Shown here piece by piece: positions 52,298 to 62,578 of a DNA stretch of 64,000 nucleotides. The notes under the pieces were generated by a model that saw nothing but the letters and a program-made list of their open reading frames with translations, made no database searches and was not told the DNA's origin. Position 1 is the first letter of the stretch, and each line of letters starts with the position of its first letter. The translations under genes and the position numbers were made by a program. The DNA comes from Ascoidea asiatica (taxonomy: Eukaryota > Ascomycota > Saccharomycetes > Ascoideales > Ascoideaceae): positions 108,278 to 172,277 of the forward strand of contig BCKQ01000019.1 in NCBI GenBank assembly GCA_001600695.1, given 5' to 3'.

Positions 52298-53154
52298 CAA
52301 TACGATCATTAAATACTTTTAAAAATTTTGGATTGAAAAGAAATAAATTAAATTTATATTCTTCTTCATTATCACCATTTTTATTAAATTGTAAACAATT
52401 AAGAAATATACATTTAAAACCAATTTTATCAAATGAAGAATTTTGGTTAAAAAATGGTATACCTGGACTTTATTCAAAAGATCAATTTAAATTAGCTTGG
52501 AATGATTATCAAAATTTTTTAAATATTAATTTATCTTTATTAACATCATCAACAATTTTTGAAAATAAATCAAATTTAAATTTAATTTTTTTAAATTCAA
52601 AAATTAAATTAAATTCAAATATCTTTCATTATTCTTCACAATCTTTTAATAATCAATTTTTTTTTGAAAATTTATTAAAAATTCCAAATGATAAAAATTT
52701 AAATTTAAATAATTATCCATCAAGAGAATTTATTAAAAAATTAGAAAAAAATTCAATTTTTAAAAATTTAGATAATTTAAAATCTGAAATTTATAAATTA
52801 TCTATAAATAATTTAAATAATGGTTGGATTTATTTAATTGAAGATTTAAATAAAAATTTAAAATTAATTCATTTAAATAATGATGGTACTCCATTTTTAT
52901 ATTATAGAAATCAATCAATTGATTTAAATGGTCCAATAAATTTAAATAATTATAATACTTATATTCAAAATCAAAAAGATTTAAAATTAAATAAAATTGA
53001 TTATAATTTACCACTTTTATCTTTAAGTTTATGGGATTATAGTTATATATTAGATTATGGTACAAGTAAATCTGGTAAAATTAATTATACTAAAAATTTA
53101 TTAAATTCAATAGATTGGCAAAAAGTAAGTCAAAGATTATTCATTCATAATTAA
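52294..53154 (+). CDS. RSM26: Rsm26 (mS42), mitochondrial small-subunit ribosomal protein
   Basis: Rsm26 is a mitoribosomal small-subunit protein with an iron/manganese superoxide-dismutase fold that has lost catalysis. The N-terminus (MSIRSLNTFKNFGLKRNKLN) is basic and suited to mitochondrial import. The order of conserved pieces follows S. cerevisiae Rsm26: LKNGIPGLYSKDQFKLAWNDYQNFL near 52-77, FHYSSQSFNNQFFFENLL near 110, PSREFIKKLEKNSIF near 145, GWIYLIEDLNKNLKLIHLNN near 178, GTPFLYYRNQSIDLNGPI near 200, LSLWDYSYILDYG near 247, and NSIDWQKVSQRLF at the end. Length 286 versus 266. The paralogous-fold protein Mrp1 (mS43) is a poorer match. The start ATG sits in a tandem repeat; the next in-frame Met is far inside the conserved body. 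Confidence 0.92.
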   Translation: MSIRSLNTFKNFGLKRNKLNLYSSSLSPFLLNCKQLRNIHLKPILSNEEFWLKNGIPGLYSKDQFKLAWNDYQNFLNINLSLLTSSTIFENKSNLNLIFLNSKIKLNSNIFHYSSQSFNNQFFFENLLKIPNDKNLNLNNYPSREFIKKLEKNSIFKNLDNLKSEIYKLSINNLNNGWIYLIEDLNKNLKLIHLNNDGTPFLYYRNQSIDLNGPINLNNYNTYIQNQKDLKLNKIDYNLPLLSLSLWDYSYILDYGTSKSGKINYTKNLLNSIDWQKVSQRLFIHN

Positions 53155-53249
53155 TAATCTAATAAACTATTATTATATATTATTATATATTAATTCAATG
53201 TAAATAAACAAATCACAATTATTATATAGTATATAAATACTTTTATAAT

Positions 53250-53588
53250 TTAATCATCATTATTAGATATTAAACCTTTTGCAATTTCTCTTAATTCTTT
53301 AATATCTGTATCTTCACTTGGAAATACACTTTGTTGTCCCAAGAATTTGAAAATTTCAACTTTTGTCCATCTATCAACTGTATCTGGTTCTTCAATATCA
53401 TCAACTTTTATATGTCCTTTATTAACTTTATCAAATTTCTTCTTTAATTTCTCTTTTTTAATATCTTCTTCTGTTATTCCTCCACTGAAAAGAATTCCAA
53501 ATATTGATGCTCCAATAATTATACTTCCAAATATCAGTAATAAAGGAGATTTATTCCTGTGAATAAATTTATCAATTGATGTAGTCAT
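53250..53588 (-). CDS. Small single-pass membrane protein, unknown
   Basis: 112 residues. A short basic head (MTTSIDKFIHRNK) is followed by one clear membrane helix (LLLIFGSIIIGASIFGILF, about 16-35), a charged Lys/Glu linker (EEDIKKEKLKKKFDKVNK), and a C-terminal acidic block, DRWTKVEIFKFLGQQSVFPSEDT..LREIA. The last part has the helix-loop-helix rhythm of HeH/SAP-like modules (a Trp, then L..L). Codon use is ordinary and it contains no repeats, which supports a real gene. The start is the only reasonable ATG upstream of the helix. It is convergent with RSM26, with 95 bp between stop codons. I cannot name it; ER, nuclear or mitochondrial membrane are all possible. Confidence 0.75.
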   Translation of the reverse strand: MTTSIDKFIHRNKSPLLLIFGSIIIGASIFGILFSGGITEEDIKKEKLKKKFDKVNKGHIKVDDIEEPDTVDRWTKVEIFKFLGQQSVFPSEDTDIKELREIAKGLISNNDD

Positions 53589-54520
53589 TTTACTTTAGTT
53601 TCTCTCTATATTTATTGTAATCCTTCTTTAAGTATTCAATAATTCAATTAATTAATCAATTGTGTTCATATCTAAGAAAGAATAAAAAAACATCCACTTT
53701 TTCTTATATTTATATCTATATTTATATTCTTATCAATTATTTGAATCTCCAATCTCAAACTCTTTTTGTTCTTGAGCAAGCAAAGCAATCTTCTTTTTTT
53801 CTCCACATTCAATTTTCTCGCGCTTTAAAATGAAAAAAAAAGCAAAAAAAGATGACGAAATATTCATGGAGATGATTACATAACTGAAAGTAACTGAAAG
53901 TGATCTTTCTTTTACAAACTCGACAGTGATTTGAAAGTTTCAATGATAATTTATTGATTGATTGATTGATATAAAAGAAGGATAGAATATAACGATATAA
54001 TATAATGATAAGATATAAATATAATAAAGTTTCAGATTTCATTCTTTGAAAACGAATGCCGGATTCATTTTCCTAAAAAAAATAAAAATATAAGTTAAAA
54101 AACAACAGATAAAAATTAATATCACAATAACAAGCACAACAAACAGTTAGAGAAAAAATGTTTGCCAGTTTTTTTTGTTAAAAAAAACCATAAAAAGTAA
54201 AGGTAAATGAATAAAAAGAATAAAAAAAAGAAAAAAAAATGAATGAATAGAAAAAAAAATTGAATATTGGAGAAAAAATATATATGTGTATAAATAATGA
54301 AGATAATTTAAAAGTTTTGAACAAGGAGTGAATTAAATGAATTAAAAACTTTTCAGAAAAAATATGAGGAACAATTAAAGTAAAGAAAATATAAAAACAT
54401 GTTAATTCTTTCTTTTGGAATACAAATGATAACAAATAAAATTAGAATGACTTTGAATAAAAGTCAGTAAGAAAATATTACCCTTAAAACCAAAAAAATG
54501 TATCTATCAATTTGATGATA
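53589..54520. other. Small membrane protein upstream / MSS11 downstream
   Basis: About 930 bp with no gene. The part next to the small gene has TTTATAT repeats and a weak GC-richer spot (CTCGCGCTTT at 53817). No CACGTG is present. The MSS11 side is AT-rich with A-rich runs. Confidence 0.4.
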
Positions 54521-57500
54521 TTAATCAATGTTAAAATAATCTAAAGAATTATTTCCAAGTAAATCTTTGGATTTATCATTACCTTCATTATCTCCTCCAT
54601 TTGAATAATCTAGGAAAGTTCCATCAATAGCAAAATTATCGTCATTGGCGAAGTCAAATGCGTCAAAATCATTTTGATCATTTTGAAAGAACAAATCTAA
54701 ATCATCAGTATTTCCATTTGCATTAACCGATGCAAAATCATTTAACGAAACTTCAACATTTAATTGATCAACATCATTCTGTGAAGACAAATTATTGTTA
54801 TCGGATATTGTAGGTAAGGGCGTAACAAAAGAATTTAAATCGAAATCATTCTTATTAATATTAGTTTTGTTGGGTTCATTAATATTATCATTATTAGTAA
54901 AACTTTGAGTCTTTTTACTATTATCAATATTTTTGCTCTTTGAATTATCTTTTTTATTATCTTTTTTATTATCCTTAGTGTTGTCCTTGCTATCCTTATT
55001 ATTACTATCCTTATTATCTTTGATATTATCCTTATTATTATCTTTATTATCTTTGTTATTATCCTTATTAGTATCTTTTTTAGTTTCCTTGATGCTTTTA
55101 TTATTATCTTTGTTTTGATCCTTATTGGTACTTGCATTATTAGTTTTGGAAGCATTCAGGGTTGATTTTGTAGTATTATTTGAATCTTTTGGACCTTGAG
55201 AATTCTTTAAAGTACTATTAGGGGTATTAGCAACACTCTTTTTTCTTCTCTTAGTAACTCTTTTTGAAGGAACAGAAGGGCCTTGAGAAGGAGATCTTTT
55301 ATGAGTCAGTCTTGGCGTAGAGGATTTTGAAGACTTTTTACTTGTTGTTGAATCTTTTGCTAAGGGATCAATTGCAACAGATGGGGCACGACGTTTAACA
55401 ACAGGTGGAACAGCATTTGTAATACTATTACGCTTTAATAAATAAGCATAATTTGTAACTCCATAAGTAGTCTTAACATTACCTGGACCGCCAACAACAC
55501 CATTATACATTCCTTGTCCATTAGGTTGAGATCCTTGTCCAGGGAATTGATTCTGAATTTGGGATTGATTGAGTATCAATTGAGTTTGTTGAGGAGTTAA
55601 AATTTGGTTATTTTGATGCATAGGATTTGGAGTTTCCATATTTGATCCAACTGAAGAAGGTGTCAATGCTGGCATTTGTTGAGGAATTGGAATACCATTT
55701 GTATTTATGAATTGAGGATTATTAGGACCTTGTTGTTGAAACTGCAATTGTTGCTGGTTCTGAAAGAAATTAATAGGTAAACCCCTATTGTTTGGATTTA
55801 ATTGCTGTTGCTGTTGTTGCTGCTGTTTTAATTCATCTTCTTTTATCTTTTTAATTCTTAATTGTAATTGTTGTTGATTAGGAACTTGAGATAAATTTTG
55901 AGGTAGTTGCTGTGATTGTTGCTGCGGTTGAAGTTGAGACTGTTGAGGTTGTTGTTGTTGTTGTTGTGGCTGTTGCATTTGTGATTGAGGTTGTTGTTGT
56001 TGCTGGCGGGGCCTTTGCAGAAGAAATTGTTGAATCTGCTCAGGAGTCAAACCTTGTGGTAACATTTGTTGTTGAGATTGTTGTTGAAGTGGTTGCGCTT
56101 GGGGATTCTGTTGAGCTTGTGGGTTCTGTTGCTGTTGTCGTTGCTGAAGCAAATATTGAGCTCTTAAATCCATTGGGGGTTGTTGCAAATGCTGTTGATT
56201 TGGAATGGACATCATTTGTTGATTATTATTCATTAAGAGTTGAGGATGCTGAAATACATTTCTTTGTTGATTAGGAATTCCTGGTTGATTCGGAAATTGA
56301 AATCCTTGAATTGGTAAACCTATGAAATTTTGAAACTGAGGACCGATATGAGGTTGAGAAACATTTACTCCCATATGTTGTTGATTTTGTAATTGATTCA
56401 TTCTTAAATTATTTGGTAACCCTTGATGTTGAGAAGCTAAAGGATTAGATTGAGGAGTACTAACCATCTGTTGCTGGGGAGTTAAAACATTTGTTTGAGG
56501 AGTTGTAATTGCAGAAGGAGGTCTTCCTTGAACAAATCCAGGAATATTTGAATTACTAGTGAAAGTTTTAATTTTCTTTTGTTGATCTTCTTTAACTGCT
56601 TCTGCTTCTTTCAAAGTCGATGCTTTAGTATCGGTAATTTTTGATGATGAATCTTTTGATTTTGGACTTAAATTTGTGTTTGATGAAGAAGTTGAAGGTG
56701 GTAAAATATTTATATTTTTACTAATTGGATTTTTTGGATTTATTGTTAAGGGAGAATCATTTGAAGAATCAGTAGTATTTGAATTAATATTATTATTGAT
56801 ATTACTATTATTGTTAGTAAGGGTATTAGTATTGACATTGATATTATTAGAACTACTAGCATTGATATTACTATTGTTTTTGATATTATTGACATTATCT
56901 TCTTTTGAGTCAACATCTTCATTAATTGTTGATAAAGTTCTTGAGGGAGAAGAAATTTGTTTCAGTTTATTAATTTGAGCTTGATTATTTTCTTTTATTT
57001 TTTTATTTATAATATCTACAGCACTTTCAGATAATGGTGCAATATCATTTTTATTATTACTATTACTATTGTTATTGTTATTGTTATTGTTATTGTTATT
57101 GATATCATTATTATTATTTGGAATAACATTGATATTAATTTTGTCCATCATTTCCTTATTTAAAAGTAAACTTTTAGGAGTTGAATCATTATTGATAAAA
57201 GTTTTTTTCAATAAATCATTTTCTAATATATTTTCAAAATTATTAATAGGAGTTTGCATATTATTATTTAAATTATTATTGATAGCATTATTAATATTAA
57301 TATTACTATTATTATTACTAACTAGATTTAAATTATTATTTAAAGAATTAATTGAATTCATATTAATAGAATTGATATTAGTAGGATTTAAATTTAAAAA
57401 ATTTGTATCATTTAAAGTAAAATCTTTTTCATTTGAAGAATTTTGTAAAATTTCTAAACCTTTCCACCATTTTAATAATGAAGAATCATTTTTTTCATTA

Positions 57501-57864
57501 AAAATATTAGGTTCATTTAATATTGGATCTTTTGAATCTCTTATAAGTTCACCTTCGATTAAAAAAATATTTTTATCAATATTAGAAATATTAGAAATAT
57601 TAGAAATATTAGAATTATTAGAAATATTTGAATTATTAATATTATTTGAATTTTTTTTTAAATTTGGAGAAGGATTAGAAGTTGGTGGAGAAGGTGGTAA
57701 ATTTAAACCATTTGGAAATTTTACAGGAACATCAGCTTCTTTTAATAAATTTTTTGCAGTTTCTAAACAATTATTATTTAGAAGATGATTATATATGTAT
57801 GCAAGTAATAATTGTTTTGAATTTTTAGCTGCAACATCAGAAACCTTAATTTGATTTATAATAC

Positions 57865-57916
<52 letters not shown>

Positions 57917-58738
57917 ATTGTTATCATTAGATAATAAAGGTAAAATAAAGTTTGAGGTTGAAGAAGATATATTGGATAATTCATTTGAAGGTAATAGATC
58001 ATTAAAAAAATAATAATTTTCTTGTAATGAATTTTTTTCATTAATATTATTGATATTATTATTATTATTAATATATGGAGAAACTTCTCTTGAATTATTT
58101 ATCTTTTTAGAGTCAATTGAGATTTTTATAACTTTTTGAATTTCATTATTATTAATATTATTATTAGTATCATTGATATTATTAGAAGATATTTTTTTTG
58201 ATAAATTAATTTTATTATTATTACCTGTTGGAAGATTTTTTGATTTGAGTTTATTATTATTACCATTATTGTTATTATTAGTGGTGATGGTGGTAGTGGT
58301 GGTAGCAGTTGGAGTAGAAGAATTATTATTTTGAAAGAAATTTTTTTTATTTTGATCTTCAGATTGATGTAATCTATTTAATTCTAATTGTTGTTGAGGA
58401 GATAATCTTTGTAATTGATTTAAATTTTGATTTAAATTTTGATTCAAATTTTGATTTAAATTTAAATTTGATTTTGGACTTAAATTATTTATATTTTGTT
58501 GATTTTGTTGATTTATAAGTTTTTGTTGTTGCTGCTGTTGTTGTTGTTGTAAATGAAGCTGTCTAGATTGAAATTCAGCATGAGCTTGTGCTTGTGCTTG
58601 AACTTGTCTTTGTTGAGCTAGCGCCTGAGCCTGAGCGTTTGCTTGAGCTTGTTGTTGTTGCTGTTGTTGTTGTAATTGCTGCTGTTGTTGTTGTTGTTGA
58701 GCATGTTGTTGAGCTTGTAATTTTGCTTGAGCTTGAGC

Positions 58739-58774
<36 letters not shown>

Positions 58775-59839
58775 TTGAGCATGTAATTGTTGTAATTGAT
58801 GTAATTGTTGTAATTGAATTTGATTAGGATTAGTATATTGATTAATTTTATTTAATTGAATTTGATTATTATTAATATTTTTATCTAATAAAATTTTTAA
58901 TTGATTAATATTTAAATTTAAATTTTTTTGTTTATTAAATAATAAATTTTTATCATTTGAAGAAATTGAAGTTATATTATTTTTTAAAGTTAATTGAATA
59001 TTATTTAATTGAGATTGAAAAATTTGAATTTGATTTAAAATTTGTTGAATTTGTAAATTTTGATATTGTATTGGTTGATTGTTATTATTATTATTGTTGC
59101 CATTAGGGTTAGAATTAGAATTAGAATTAGAATTATTATTGGCATTAACGCCATTATTATTAATATTATTATTTGAAGAATTGATTGAATTGATTGAATT
59201 TGGAGTTTGAATATGAGATTGAATTGGAACTGGAGTTTGAGAAGATTGTAATGGTTGTTGAGATTGAGGTTGAGATTTATTTTGTCCTTGATTCTGAGAT
59301 TGATTTTGAGATTGATTCTGAGATTGATTCTGAGATTGATTCATCAATTGTTGATAAAGTAATTGTTTATTAGTATCACTTAAATTATTAAAATTAGTTA
59401 AATTGAAATTATTATTTAAGTTATTATTATTTATATTATTTATATTATTTATATTTGAAATATTTGAAATATTTGATAAATTATTTAAATTATTCAAATT
59501 TGATAGATTAGATAAGTTTATGTTATTTAAATTCATATTTGATAAATTTAAATTACTTAGATTGAAATTAGATAAATTCAAATTTGGAGTTGAATTATTT
59601 GAATTACTGTTATTATTATTGTTATTATTGTTATTATTATTAATAATATTTTGTGGATTTATTGAATTTAAGGGAGTATTTACATTTGATAGACTATTAT
59701 TATTTATATTATTATTATTATTATTATTAATGTTATTATTATTATTAATGTTATTATTATTTAAGTTATTAATACTTAAATTTGATTGATTAATGGAAGT
59801 ATTTGAATTTGAATTTGAAATTGATTGTAAATTATTCAT
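54521..59839 (-). CDS. MSS11: Mss11-like LisH transcription regulator of filamentous growth
   Basis: Mss11 works with Flo8 to activate adhesin and glucoamylase genes during filamentous growth. The LisH block near residues 660-705 (VSDVAAKNSKQLLLAYIYNHLL, then KNLLKEADVPV) follows S. cerevisiae Mss11 (AKNSKQLL.A.IYN.L) better than Flo8, and the next block SSLLKWWKGLEILQ near 790 matches Mss11's LLEWWEIFQSL. The rest is Asn- and Gln-rich, with Gln runs near 350-470 and 1160-1370. Near 1465 lies YAYLLKRNSITNAVPPVVKRRAPS and then a basic KRVTKRRKKSVA patch. Around 1585-1660 there is a (KDNNKDN)-type charged repeat, and the C-terminus is strongly acidic and aromatic (DDLDLFFQNDQNDFDAFDFAN), like an activation domain. 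At 1772 aa it is more than twice the 758-aa yeast protein. Flo8 is the alternative identity. Confidence 0.85.
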
Positions 59840-59994
59840 TTTTATAAAAATTATAATATAAAAAGTATCGGCGGTTAATTATTTTATGAATATTTTATGA
59901 ATATTTTTCTATGAATGTTTTATATTTCTAGTATTTTATATTTTATATTTTATAATTTATAGATCATGTATTGTATATTGTATATTGTATATTG

Positions 59995-60037
<43 letters not shown>

Positions 60038-62578
60038 TTATGAGATTTAATGATATGATTAATGATTAATATTTCATATTTTTTGTAAGGGGATTGCACT
60101 GGAAACTAGAAACTGAATATGAATATAATGAAATAATGTGTGAATGTGTGAAAGTATGGGATTGAGTAGTAAATCTATAGAAATGGGGTCAAATACTGCC
60201 ACAAGAGACTGCTAACAACTGCTATGCAAAAGAAGAAGAAGAAGAAGAAGAAGAAGAAGAAGAAGCAGAAGAAGCAGAAGAAACAGAGAAAGTTGCAGCA
60301 CAAATTGAAATTGAAATTGAAATTGACATTGAAATTGACATTCAAATCCTGATCCTGATCCTGATCCTGATTCAATCCGCTCCAACTCCAAACATTTCTT
60401 CAACTTCATTCGAACCTCGCTCGAAGTGGTGGAAATCGCAGAAGTCGCTGCAGAACTCGGCGTGGAAACTCGGAAAGCACAGGGTAACCGTGTGGCTTCT
60501 TTTTCCGCCGCACTGGTACTCACCTGGAACGTGATAGCCATGCGGCACGTGTAGTTAAAAATAGTATTTATTTTTTTATTTTTTTATTTAAACCCATATA
60601 CATGGTAACAACTGTAAACGTGATAACAAGTGTCACCCCTAGACTTAGAATGTTATCATGTGACTCTTATCTTTTATTTAATAAAACCCACTGGACTGGT
60701 ACTGTTTGTGACGATTGAATAGTCCTTCTCTTTTTCTTGTTTGCTTGTTTTTGAATCATGAGCTTGAATCATGAGCAGCTTAAAAAATAGAGCAATTGTC
60801 ACTTTTAGCAATGACTTAAAATTGAATAAAATCATTGACTCAATCTTGATTATTCGATTACTGGCAACTTTAACATTAAAGAATCTCTTCATTTCTTTTT
60901 TTCGATCTGCTCATCAATAACGATAATATTAGTAGATTCAACAGTCAATATTTTTCGTCTATTCATTCGTTTATTCTCTAATGCTGTTTGGTCTTCTCTC
61001 AAACTAAAACTAAAACTAAAAATGAAGTCCTAAATTTTACTTCTAATTTACATTTTATATCCGACAAGTTACGTTTCAAGCTGTTTCCTGTAAGGTCCAC
61101 TCATGTGACTTCTTTTCTTTTCTTTTCTTTTTTTCTGTTTGTTTGCCTTCTCTTGCCCTGGAATAACCGCCTGCTGTGTCCTAGAATTACCCACAAACTG
61201 TCCCCAGTTCAGCCGCGGTAAACCCTCGTTCTTATCTCTGAGATTGCTTTTGTTCTCCTTTTCAAAATTCTCCCATTTTCTACAGCAATGCCACATGTTT
61301 TTGCTCTTTTTAACGCTGTGGGTCTAGATGCCTTGGACCAGAAGCCTTCCCGTCCCGCTTTGATTCCGCAGGGTTGTTTCCGCTCACATACAATAACAAT
61401 ATTTACTGCTTCTCTTCTCTCATTAAAAGTGTTCACAAATACTATTAAATACTATTAAATACTGTTAAATACTGTTAAATACTATCAAAATCTAGTAATA
61501 ATCTAGGTATGAGCCGTCTAAATATAATCACTTAACCTTATTCAACTTCACATTTTTTATTCAATATCATTCAATATCATTCATAATTATTCATAATTAT
61601 TCATAATTATTCCTTTGTTTTATTTAAATGAGAGTATTTTTAAACGGCAATTTTCTTTTTTTTTTTTTTGCTTCTCTCATAAAAATTCAATTTAAATTTT
61701 ATTTTCGATTCAATTTTTTTTTTATTTAACTTTTCTTTGGTTTATCCGGGGTTTATCCGACTTTTTTAAATAATTTTAAAATAATAATATTTCAATGTAA
61801 CATAGTTTCATTATTATTTATTTATTATTTATTTATTATTTAACTTATCCTAAATATTATCCTAAATATTATCAATTTTAGTATCTTTTTAGTATCTATT
61901 ACTATCTTATTCTTAACTAGTCAATAAATTGAGCAATAAAACAAGCATTTATTAAAAACCTTATTATTTTAATTCAAAGGCCCACTTTATTATATAATAT
62001 TTAATGAGAGCTATAATATTATAATATTATTATAATAATATTTGAAATTTTATAAAAATTTCATTCAATTTTATAGAATCTATTAAAATTTGAGAGAAAT
62101 TTCTAATTCATATACTATTTATATACTATTTATATACTAATTATATACTTTTCTTTAATTTCTTTTATTTTAATATATGGCTTTATTCAATTATTCATTA
62201 TTCTTATCTTTATTACTTCTTTCTTATTTCTTATTATCTTAAACTTTATTCTTTCCCTCCCTCTCTCTCTCTGTCTCTCTCTTTATTGCTAAAAAGATTC
62301 AGAAAATTTTGATTTGCTAAATTTTTACCCTTATTATTATTCATACCCTTTAATAATTTGTATTCACTAACTTAAATACTAAGATTTATGATTATGATTA
62401 TGATTATGATTATGATTATGATTATGATTGTGATTGTGATTATATATATATAAAAGGATACTCGATTCAATATTTTTTTTTTTTTTTTCATTTCCATTTA
62501 TATTTCTCTATTATATTTATATATTTTATTATATTATATTATATTTCATATCAAATATAACAAAATTCTTTTAAGAAA
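59840..62578. promoter_or_regulatory. Long divergent MSS11/PTR2 intergenic region
   Basis: 2.7 kb with no gene I can support. Beside MSS11 are TATATTG and TA repeats (59945-60035). Island one (about 60225-60560) has a GAAGAAGAAG/GCAGAA tract, four ATCCTG units (60342-60370), and GGCACGTGTAG (CACGTG 60546-60551). Island two (about 61070-61420) has no CACGTG. TCATGTGACT occurs at 60656-60665, between the two islands, and again at 61101-61110, inside island two. Further on there are AAATACTATT 10-mers (61440-61487), CATAATTATT repeats (61580-61612) and TATGAT hexamers (62387-62430). Long regulated intergenics are usual for MSS11/FLO8 and PTR2 in yeast. Confidence 0.5.
62443..62457 (+). promoter_or_regulatory. 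Probable TATA element of PTR2
   Basis: TATATATATAAAAGG lies about 125 bp before the PTR2 ATG, followed by a T-rich tract and then an AT-rich leader. The position fits a yeast TATA box. Confidence 0.45.

Noticed and set aside
54835..59789. Long open frames on the plus strand opposite MSS11 (Leu/Val/Ile-rich)
   Set aside because: Antisense shadows of Asn/Gln repeats (AAT and CAA codons give Ile/Val/Leu runs on the other strand).
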